From the NCBI GenBank assembly GCA_025869455.1, contig JAOZVT010000704.1, forward strand, positions 1-6,753: a DNA stretch of 6,753 nt, in the 5' to 3' direction. The position numbers were made by a program, and so were the translations under genes. Positions 1 through 6,427 of the stretch are shown here, in pieces. The first letter of the stretch is position 1. Every line of letters begins with the position of its first letter. The notes beneath the pieces are model-generated. The model was not told the DNA's origin. It saw only the letters and a program-made list of their open reading frames with translations, and made no database searches. This DNA comes from Prosthecobacter sp. GTDB taxonomy: Bacteria > Verrucomicrobiota > Verrucomicrobiia > Verrucomicrobiales > Verrucomicrobiaceae.

Positions 1-80
1 AATTTGGTTTAAATTTATGTATTCATTAAGGAACCAAAGTGGTTTTAATGTGTTTATCCTGTAACCACAGGGTAAATACC
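1..80 (+). promoter_or_regulatory. 5' region and competing start signals of the giant exported-protein gene
   Basis: This AT-rich leader precedes the large gene. TAAGGA at 27-32 resembles a strong Shine-Dalgarno sequence and sits 6 bases before an in-frame GTG at 39. A weaker AGGG at 69-72 lies 8 bases before the ATG at 81. GTGGTT (39-44) can pair with AACCAC (63-68), while AACCA (32-36) can pair with TGGTT (40-44), so two mutually exclusive short stems are possible around the first start. TTTAAT at 44-49 is a possible -10 box, but no convincing -35 box was seen and the promoter may lie before the window. Function is inferred only from position. Confidence 0.3.
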
Positions 81-3000
81 ATGAAAATACAAAACAACTC
101 ACTTGGTCGAGCTTGGCTTTGGATAGCTGCCTGTCTCATTCCGCTCAGCGCCTCCGCTGAAACTTACACCTGGGTGCCGACAGCAGCCGGAAATTACGCT
201 TGGAATGACCAGGCCAATTGGACCTCGAACACAAGTGGATATCCCAGCGTTTTGGGTGACACCGCGAATCTAAACATCAACCTCGCAGGCGCTCAGAGCG
301 TCACCCTTGATGAAGCCATTACCGTGGGAACCCTGAATCTGGGGGATTCCACTTCCACCTTTTATCCCCTGACTCTGGATGCGGCTGAAGGTGGCTCCCT
401 GATCTTTTCCGCAGGTGAATCTCTCACGGCCAAGATGGTACGAACTGCAACAACCAGCCCTGGGGTCAATGATATCTTCAATATCCCCGTCCAACTGGAC
501 TCCCCCCTGGAAGTCACCATGCCGACTTCTGGCTCTGCCAACGGGATTCGCTTCAATGGCGTCATCTCAGGCAATCGCGGCATTGAGCTATTGCATACCG
601 TCCCTCCCACGGGTTCCACCCTTCAATACCTTGAACTGACCAACACCAACAACAGCTATGCGGGTGAAACGATCATCTCCAATGGAATGGTCATTTTTCA
701 AGGGGATGTCCGGAAGGATACCAACAGCGCCTTGGGCAACTCTTCAGCCGCCGTCAAGCTGGGCAGTACAAACACGATGATCCACGAAAACACCAACGCC
801 CAATACAGCACGGTGATGCAGCTACGCTTGCAAACCTTGGATGATGCCACGGATTATGTGTTTGAACGCGACTTGGATTTTTCTGGTTACAACGGTGCTG
901 CGGCAAACCTGAATGGACGCGCACGCTTTGCCATTGAGAGTGATGGCTCGGGTGGCCTCAATACGAATACCGTCACCCTCAGTGGCATCACTACCTTAGC
1001 CTCCGCCAGCCGGGGCACCGAGTTTTTCGCCGCGCGTCGTGGCCAGACCATTTACTTCACAGGCCCCATCGCCTCCGGCGCCGGCAGTGCAGGCACCATT
1101 TATTGGATGCCCGGTAACCCTGGAGCCGCCACCACCGATGGCCGCCCGAATGGTACCGTCCGTTTTTCAGATCTCCCACGTACCTACACCAACAGTCAAA
1201 ACCTGACGCACGGCACCATGCTCATTGAAGGCTCCGTTCCAGCTTCAGGAGCCAGCCCTATCGGCACCCAAGGCATTTCCTTTGGCGATGGCAGCGGTGG
1301 AAATATTTTCACCGCCAACACAGACCGGGCCAACCGCCGCGTCTTGATGGCCACCCCTGGGGCTACCTTTGCACGCAGTCTTTCACCTGGAAGCGGGACC
1401 TCCACAAATCTAGCCACCGCTTCTTCAGCCATCCAAACGCGCTACGGTAACTCAGGAGGCGTGCGTCTCATGAACGGTTACGAATTCGGCGGAGTAAACA
1501 CCTCTGGCACCGTCACCTTCAGTGGCAACATCAGTCCTGGATCCGTCGTCGTGCCGCTCACTGGCACTGCTGGCGGCGCGGGCGGAACCAACCCTGTAAG
1601 CATCGTTCACAACATCGCTTTGACCGCTGCCACAGGTGGCCGCACAGCCTTTACCGGAACCATTTCAGGTAGCACCATCCCTGCTCTCGGCGCCACAGGC
1701 ACCCCCGGTGCTGCAGATACATCTACCTACAACAACACGCGCCTAACCATCAATGCTTTCCGCAACCATCCTAACCTGGACAGCGGTGCTGATGGCCTAC
1801 CGGACGAGAATGCGGATCAACTTTCCGATGACCCTATCACCGAAGGAACCATCATCCTTGCTGGAGCCAATACTTATGCAGGCGGCACGGAAGTTATCGG
1901 CGGCACACTCTTGGTTAATAACACCAATGGTTCAGGCACCGGCACAGGCGCAGTCACCGTCACAGCAGGGACACTCGGAGGCACTGGCAGCATCACGACC
2001 ACCCAGGATGTGACGCTCAAAGCTGACGCCACACTGGCTCCTGGCGACGACATTGCCTCTGGAGAGCTAGGCACACTCACGCTCAATGCCCCTCTGACAT
2101 TCGAGGCCACTGGCGGCAGCATCTTAAAATTCCAAATCAGCCGCACCACCAGCGACATCAACCAAGCCCAACTGACAGCCAATTTGAATACCAATGGCAG
2201 CCTCAATTGGGATACCATCGCCGCCAATGACGGGGGCCAATACGACCAAGACCCCGCCATTAACAATGACCACCTCACCGTCAATGGTCTCCTGACCACC
2301 AACAGCAGCGGCACCACCACCGTGCACATTTCCGCAGCCAATGACGAATCTGAATTCGCCTACGCAGCTGGCATGGCCTGGGATCTGATGGACGTGACCA
2401 ACACGGCCAACCTAACAAAAGATACTTACGTCTTCGAAGTGGACGAAACTTTGCAGACCACGCTGACCGGCTTGGGCCTCACGCTGGATACCAGTCGCTT
2501 CTGGGACACCGGTATGGTGGGCATCGGCGTTGCAGGTGCAGAAAACACACCTGTGCTCGTCAATACCCCACTTGTCAGCGGCATCGTGAATGTGGCCTAC
2601 ACCCACACCTTCGAAGTCACCAGTGGCACACAGCCCCACAGCATCACCGTAACAGAAGGTTCCCTTCCCCCAGGACTGGACCTCGCAGAAAACGGCGTCT
2701 TGAGTGGCACCCCCACCCAGGCAGGAGCCTATACCTTCACCCTGACCGTCACAGACAGCGCGGCACTCAGCAGCGCGGCACTCAGCAGCACGCGCACGTT
2801 CAGCCAAACCATTGTTGCCACCGCACCACTGGTCAGCACAGAAAGCCCCCTCCCCACAGGCATTTATGGCCAACCTTATAGCTATACCCTAGCAGGCAAC
2901 GGCGGACTGGGCAGCTACACTTGGAGTCTCACAGACGGAGCTTTACCTCCAGGCTTAACCCTCAGCAGCAGTGGTGAAATCAGCGGCAGCATCACCAATA

Positions 3001-4709
3001 TTGGCCTCTATGATTTCGATGTCCTGATGACAGACACCAGCGGCCTGACGCATCAAGCCTCCTTGCAAATCAGCGTCACCGCCCCGCCCTTGGTCATCTC
3101 CAATGCCCCCACCCTAGCAGCTGGCGTGCTGAACGTCCCCTACTCCGTCTCACTCAATGCTTCGGGTGGCGTTCCGCCTTACACCTGGAGTCTGCAAGGC
3201 AACCTCCCCGAAGGACTTCAATTGGCTAGCGATGGCACCCTCAGCGGCACACCAACAGCCGCAGGTGACTTCCAGTTCACCGCCCAGGTAGCCGATGAAA
3301 CCGAAACAACGACATCTCAGTTGTTCAGCCTAACCATTTATGAAACTTACCAGATTCCTGTGGTTGACCCCATTGCCTTTGACCCGCTCACCGTTGGAGA
3401 AGATTTCTCCTATCAGGTAACTGCGAGCAATTACCCGAAGACCTTCAAAATCACGGGACTCCCCAAAGGTCTAAAATACTCAGCGGCCACAGGTCTCATC
3501 ACCGGACACCCCAGTGAGGCAAAAACCTACACCGTGACCGTCACCGCTAAAAACAAAGCCGGCACCAGTGACCCCGTGGTCGCTACGTTTGAAACCATGG
3601 CCATCAACCCCGGCATCATCGGCAGCTTCAGTGGTCGCATTGATCGCAACGCTGACTCGAATGCCGACCTCGGTGGTATTTTGGCGCTCACAACGACCAC
3701 CAAAGGCCAATTCACCCTTAAAGTCACGACCAGGGCCGGCGCAAAAAGCGCAAAAGGTTATATCTACGCTGAAGCCCCCCAGATCCGCGCTGTGATCAAT
3801 AACCTGGACGTGGCTCTGACACTGGATCCAAACACCACCTTACTCACCGGCACTCATGGTGAAGCAGGCATCCAAGGCTGGAAACACGTCTGGAGTAAAA
3901 CCAACCCTACCCTCACGCAGGTCGGTTATTACACCATTGGCTTGGATCTCGCAGATGAAGACGATCTATTGATTGAAAGCATCCCTCAGGGAACCGGTTA
4001 TGCCACAGTCACAGTCGCCACCACCGGCACGGCCAAAATTGTCGGCAAAACTGCCGATGGGCAAAGCCTCACCAGCAGCGGCATCATGAGTCCCAATGGG
4101 CAAATGATACTCCACACGCTTCTGTATAAAAAGCTAGGTTCCATCACAGGCACACTCCAGCTTGATTCATCTGGGGCAGAGATCAGCGAAAACGCCATCA
4201 CTGGCGCGCCCACTTGGTCCAAACCCACCGATACCTCACGTACCTATGCCACAGGGTTCGGCCCCTTGAACCTCACCGCCCAAGGCATGTATCTGGCAGA
4301 GAAAGCCAAGGGAGTCATCAGCGGCCTTCCCGCCGAAGGAACAGCCAGCTTACTCTTCACAGACGGCGGGCTCGCGGAGGCAGAGATTGATCCAGATGTC
4401 AGTGCTTTTGAATACACCAGCAAAAACACCGTGATCATGTCCAAAGACCCGGAGATCAACCCTGCGGCAGCTAAACTCACCATCAACAAAGCCAATGGCA
4501 CGATCAAAGGTAGCTTTACCCTGATCGATACCGAAGGCTTTACCAAACCTCTCAAACGGGCCGCTCCGTTCCTCGGGGTCATTGTAAAAACAGAAGACGC
4601 AACCCTTAAAGCCAAAGGTTACTTCCTGCTGCCACAATTACCCGCTGAAGGAGAAAAGAGCACCAAGACCGCCATCCTTAGTGGCGGCATGCAGATCCGC
4701 CAAGAATAG
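81..4709 (+). CDS. Giant exported protein with autotransporter-associated beta-strand repeats and four putative Ig (He_PIG) domains
   Basis: This gene encodes a 1542-residue secreted or surface protein; its exact function is unknown. From the ATG at 81, residues 1-26 form a signal peptide with Arg10, a hydrophobic core and a cut after ASA26. Residues 29-50 carry the Trp-rich YTW...NW opening common in verrucomicrobial beta-strand-repeat proteins. Repeat-like segments (NxYxGGTxVxxGTLxV type) lie near 184-228, 368-407 (weaker) and 592-638; the last, ANTYAGGTEVIGGTLLV, is the clearest. An acidic DSGADGLPDENAD stretch (567-584) could bind calcium. Four He_PIG/Ig-like modules follow at about 825-914, 915-1001, 1002-1087 and 1090-1176, each with the LPxGLxLxxxGxxSGxPxxxG pattern; in the second, the usual SGTP is SGSI, and the fourth is the most divergent. 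Residues 1177-1542 are a Gly/Thr-rich beta-like region ending in GYFLLPQLP and IRQE. No C-terminal barrel, PEP-CTERM, LPXTG or catalytic motif is visible. The mature part has no cysteine. An in-frame GTG at 39 would add 14 residues and has the better ribosome site, but ATG 81 gives a normal signal peptide. A terminator follows, so it is probably a separate transcript from the downstream cassette. Confidence 0.9.
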   Translation: MKIQNNSLGRAWLWIAACLIPLSASAETYTWVPTAAGNYAWNDQANWTSNTSGYPSVLGDTANLNINLAGAQSVTLDEAITVGTLNLGDSTSTFYPLTLDAAEGGSLIFSAGESLTAKMVRTATTSPGVNDIFNIPVQLDSPLEVTMPTSGSANGIRFNGVISGNRGIELLHTVPPTGSTLQYLELTNTNNSYAGETIISNGMVIFQGDVRKDTNSALGNSSAAVKLGSTNTMIHENTNAQYSTVMQLRLQTLDDATDYVFERDLDFSGYNGAAANLNGRARFAIESDGSGGLNTNTVTLSGITTLASASRGTEFFAARRGQTIYFTGPIASGAGSAGTIYWMPGNPGAATTDGRPNGTVRFSDLPRTYTNSQNLTHGTMLIEGSVPASGASPIGTQGISFGDGSGGNIFTANTDRANRRVLMATPGATFARSLSPGSGTSTNLATASSAIQTRYGNSGGVRLMNGYEFGGVNTSGTVTFSGNISPGSVVVPLTGTAGGAGGTNPVSIVHNIALTAATGGRTAFTGTISGSTIPALGATGTPGAADTSTYNNTRLTINAFRNHPNLDSGADGLPDENADQLSDDPITEGTIILAGANTYAGGTEVIGGTLLVNNTNGSGTGTGAVTVTAGTLGGTGSITTTQDVTLKADATLAPGDDIASGELGTLTLNAPLTFEATGGSILKFQISRTTSDINQAQLTANLNTNGSLNWDTIAANDGGQYDQDPAINNDHLTVNGLLTTNSSGTTTVHISAANDESEFAYAAGMAWDLMDVTNTANLTKDTYVFEVDETLQTTLTGLGLTLDTSRFWDTGMVGIGVAGAENTPVLVNTPLVSGIVNVAYTHTFEVTSGTQPHSITVTEGSLPPGLDLAENGVLSGTPTQAGAYTFTLTVTDSAALSSAALSSTRTFSQTIVATAPLVSTESPLPTGIYGQPYSYTLAGNGGLGSYTWSLTDGALPPGLTLSSSGEISGSITNIGLYDFDVLMTDTSGLTHQASLQISVTAPPLVISNAPTLAAGVLNVPYSVSLNASGGVPPYTWSLQGNLPEGLQLASDGTLSGTPTAAGDFQFTAQVADETETTTSQLFSLTIYETYQIPVVDPIAFDPLTVGEDFSYQVTASNYPKTFKITGLPKGLKYSAATGLITGHPSEAKTYTVTVTAKNKAGTSDPVVATFETMAINPGIIGSFSGRIDRNADSNADLGGILALTTTTKGQFTLKVTTRAGAKSAKGYIYAEAPQIRAVINNLDVALTLDPNTTLLTGTHGEAGIQGWKHVWSKTNPTLTQVGYYTIGLDLADEDDLLIESIPQGTGYATVTVATTGTAKIVGKTADGQSLTSSGIMSPNGQMILHTLLYKKLGSITGTLQLDSSGAEISENAITGAPTWSKPTDTSRTYATGFGPLNLTAQGMYLAEKAKGVISGLPAEGTASLLFTDGGLAEAEIDPDVSAFEYTSKNTVIMSKDPEINPAAAKLTINKANGTIKGSFTLIDTEGFTKPLKRAAPFLGVIVKTEDATLKAKGYFLLPQLPAEGEKSTKTAILSGGMQIRQE
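2757..2786 (+). repeat. 15-bp perfect tandem duplication inside the giant gene
   Basis: The unit AGCGCGGCACTCAGC occurs twice with no gap (2757-2771 and 2772-2786), followed by one further AGC. It is in frame and doubles the peptide SAALS just after the VTD end of the first Ig-like module. Perfect identity, including third codon positions, points to recent replication slippage. The other three Ig-like modules lack this insert. Confidence 0.85.
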
Positions 4710-4714
4710 TCCGA

Positions 4715-4777
4715 CCCACGGTGGCCAGAGTCTTTTGCCAAATCCTAGACTCTGGCCCCTCTTTCCGTGGGAGTTTT
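4715..4777 (+). terminator. Two-part hairpin terminator after the giant gene
   Basis: Five bases after the TAG stop, a perfect 10-bp stem pairs GGCCAGAGTC (4723-4732) with GACTCTGGCC (4748-4757) around a 15-base loop. An outer 7-bp stem pairs CCCACGG (4715-4721) with CCGTGGG (4765-4771), separated from the inner stem by one base on the left and seven on the right. A TTTT run follows at 4774-4777. This resembles an intrinsic terminator, although the T run is short. It would separate the giant gene from the downstream pseudopilin genes. Confidence 0.7.
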
Positions 4778-5112
4778 ACCCCCACTTCGCGCGAGGGATC
4801 TCTAAATCTGGTTAGATCGTTTGTGGCGTGCTAAACGCATGATTCATCGTCTCAGAATCAGTCAATTCGGGTTTTTACCCCTGTTCTTGGCCCATTGAAG
4901 GCGAATATGGAGACTGTGCGAAAGAAATGAGGTTTAGGGCTGTTCCCTTTTACCCCCCTTCACTCTTGAACCTGATGTTCTTTCGAAAAAACTAACTTCA
5001 TCCGCACCCAATTCTTCCGAACTTGGTTTCTGAATTAGGTCGCAGGCGTTGAAATTAGCCAAATCTTTCTTTGAATCTAAAGAAAGTCATAAAAATCCAA
5101 TAAAAAATCATT
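4778..5112. other. Non-coding region between the giant gene and the pseudopilin cassette
   Basis: No convincing gene is seen on either strand in these 335 bases. The stretch contains the second and third copies of TTTTACCCC (4873-4881, 4948-4956; the first begins at 4774 in the terminator tail). It also holds an imperfect inverted repeat near 4931-4954 with an AGGG/CCCT core, a self-complementary TCGCGCGA at 4787-4794, and a perfect 8-bp inverted repeat at 5065-5086. Composition turns AT-rich after about 4980, as expected when approaching a promoter. A 19-codon reading frame at 4839-4898 has no support as a gene. Confidence 0.6.
5065..5086. promoter_or_regulatory. Perfect 8-bp inverted repeat upstream of the cassette promoter
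   Basis: CTTTCTTT (5065-5072) is exactly complementary to AAAGAAAG (5079-5086), with a 6-base GAATCT spacer. It ends 26 bases before the proposed -35 box, a usual place for an activator site or upstream operator. As RNA it would be an AU-rich, weak hairpin, and no T run follows, so a terminator is less likely. A regulatory role is inferred from symmetry and position only. Confidence 0.4.
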
Positions 5113-5141
5113 TTGATATTGAACAAGTTGCCCGCTGTAAT
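5113..5141 (+). promoter_or_regulatory. Probable sigma70-type promoter of the D-B-C cassette
   Basis: TTGATA (5113-5118) and TGTAAT (5136-5141) each match five of six consensus bases and are spaced by exactly 17 bases. Transcription would begin near 5148, only a few bases before the ATG at 5155. The TTG of the -35 box is also the first possible in-frame start codon of the downstream reading frame; if this promoter is real, that TTG is not used. Only sequence similarity supports it. Confidence 0.5.
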
Positions 5142-5154
5142 TACAAAGTATTGC

Positions 5155-5886
5155 ATGAGACAGAATCGTCACAACCTCAATATTGTGCTCCCTGGCCCAG
5201 ATTCTCTTGATTTGGAGAAGAGTAGCCGTCGCTCAGGCTTCCGTAACATCCAGCCCGCACAATGGGCTTACGCCCGTGGCCGCCGTCTAGGCTTCACCAT
5301 TGTTGAACTCCTCGTGGTCATGACCGTGGCCACCGTATTGCTTTCGCTTGCCGCCAATGTGGCTCAAGACATCGTTCAGGCCAATCAAGTCACCACCGCA
5401 GGAGAAACCGTCGTGGATGAATTGCGGCTCGCCCGCTACACCGCCATCACCAGAAACCGCGTCGTTGAAGTTCGCTTCTACAAACCGACAAGCCTAAACG
5501 CCTTTGGAGAAGAAAGCGGTGTTACCTCCCTTCAGGCCTTCATGTTTGATCAGGATAACAACAAGGCAACGCCTGTGCGCGAGGTCCGCCACTTACCCAA
5601 TGCCGTCAAAATCAGTGAAGACGCCACGCTCTCCACCCTCATCACGGCTGAACGATTAAAAAATGATTGGAAGACTGGTGATGAGCAGATCGCCATTGGT
5701 GACGCAGGCACAGACTACACTGCGTATCGCGTGCGCTTTCTTCCTGACGGCAGCACCGACCTCGATACTCAGCAGCGTTGGTTTTTGACCCTCTATCCGC
5801 AGAACGACCACAAGTCACTGCCCTCCAACTACGTCACGGTCCAGGTAAAGCCTTCCCGTGGCAACATCCGGGCCTTCCGCCCCTAA
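5155..5886 (+). CDS. Verru_Chthon cassette protein D, prepilin-type (GspH-like minor pseudopilin)
   Basis: This gene encodes a 243-residue protein with a class III (prepilin) signal. The sequence RRLG^FTIVELLVV gives cleavage after Gly46, mature Phe47 as the N-methylation site and Glu51 at position +5, followed by one hydrophobic helix (about 47-68). The rest is a soluble domain with RFLPDGS at 194-200, Trp209 in a WFLTL strand, and a closing strand with VKPSRGNIRAFRP. This layout is like GspH/FimT pseudopilins and agrees with my memory of the Verru_Chthon D family. The likely role is a minor subunit of an inner-membrane pseudopilus. The leader of 46 residues is unusually long. Alternative starts are TTG 5113 (probably the -35 box), GTG 5185 and TTG 5212; none has a clear ribosome site, and ATG 5155 would have a very short leader. 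It is the first gene of the cassette, 13 bases before B. Confidence 0.85.
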   Translation: MRQNRHNLNIVLPGPDSLDLEKSSRRSGFRNIQPAQWAYARGRRLGFTIVELLVVMTVATVLLSLAANVAQDIVQANQVTTAGETVVDELRLARYTAITRNRVVEVRFYKPTSLNAFGEESGVTSLQAFMFDQDNNKATPVREVRHLPNAVKISEDATLSTLITAERLKNDWKTGDEQIAIGDAGTDYTAYRVRFLPDGSTDLDTQQRWFLTLYPQNDHKSLPSNYVTVQVKPSRGNIRAFRP

Positions 5887-5899
5887 CCCTGCACGAACC

Positions 5900-6427
5900 A
5901 TGAAAATCTCTCCCCAACCTTCCATCTCCCGTCGTGGTTTCTCCTTGGTAGAAATCATCGTCGCCATCGGTATCGCAGCCTCCACGGTTACCTTGATGAT
6001 CGGTCTGCTGCCTGCGGGCCTCAGCACCTTTCGTCAGGCCATGAATGTGACCGTGACTTCCCAGATCGGCCAACGCCTGCTCTATGAAGCCGCGCAGACA
6101 GATTACAGCGTGCTCATTGCAGCACCTGCGACTAAACCTTGGCGCTATTTCGATGATGAAGGCCGGGAGTTAACGGATGCGACCAATGCTATCTTCCACG
6201 CCTTGGTTCGGGTGCAGCCCTCCACCATGATCCCTACCGCCATGGGAGGCACCGCTCAGCCAAACCTAGCCACCGTCTTAGTGCAGGTGGCCCTCAATCC
6301 AGAAAACCGTGACATCTCACTCACTGGCGCAGCGGCTGATGCCTCAGACCCGCCCGAAGGGACCATTCCCCCAGACTCTAAGATCGAATACACAGCCTTT
6401 GTCGGACATGTCGCTAAAACATTATGA
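5900..6427 (+). CDS. Verru_Chthon cassette protein B, prepilin-type (GspI-like minor pseudopilin)
   Basis: This gene encodes a 175-residue prepilin-like protein. Its short basic leader (Arg11, Arg12) ends at Gly13, and the motif G^FSLVEIIVAIGIA gives cleavage before Phe14, with Glu18 at mature +5. A hydrophobic helix spans about 14-37. The downstream domain is small and without cysteines, with no recognisable enzyme motif. Size, the PilV/GspI-like start and its position between D and C match Verru_Chthon cassette protein B as I remember the family. The ATG at 5900 is chosen because it gives a normal leader; an upstream GTG at 5858 lies inside the D gene and would only add residues without a function. 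No good ribosome site is seen, so translation may depend on coupling to D, whose stop is 13 bases upstream. Its end overlaps the start of C by four bases. Confidence 0.87.
   Translation: MKISPQPSISRRGFSLVEIIVAIGIAASTVTLMIGLLPAGLSTFRQAMNVTVTSQIGQRLLYEAAQTDYSVLIAAPATKPWRYFDDEGRELTDATNAIFHALVRVQPSTMIPTAMGGTAQPNLATVLVQVALNPENRDISLTGAAADASDPPEGTIPPDSKIEYTAFVGHVAKTL

Noticed and set aside
1874..2341. Long open frame on the - strand (155 codons)
   Set aside because: It lies fully inside the giant gene and its translation is low-complexity Val/Pro/Ser, as expected for an antisense shadow of Thr/Gly-rich coding sequence.
2412..2873. Open frame of 153 codons on the - strand
   Set aside because: Mirror of the Ig-like coding region, rich in Cys/Gly/Ala with no recognisable domain, and no promoter or ribosome site is seen.
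4617..4709. C-terminal autotransporter barrel or PEP-CTERM tail on the giant protein
   Set aside because: The end has no VPEP motif, no hydrophobic helix with basic tail, and no aromatic final residue; only the repeats recall autotransporters.
4787..4794. TCGCGCGA palindrome as a binding site
   Set aside because: An isolated 8-base palindrome has little weight and it is not repeated elsewhere in the intergenic region.
4839..4898. 19-codon reading frame starting MIHRLRISQF in the intergenic region
   Set aside because: Short, no ribosome site, no clear promoter, and of a length expected by chance.
5113..5154. TTG 5113 as the start of gene D
   Set aside because: No ribosome site precedes it, it adds an AT-rich stretch with no leader-like character, and it coincides with the -35 box of a good promoter.
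5858..5899. GTG 5858 as the start of gene B
   Set aside because: It lies inside the end of gene D, and the ATG at 5900 gives a normal 13-residue prepilin leader.
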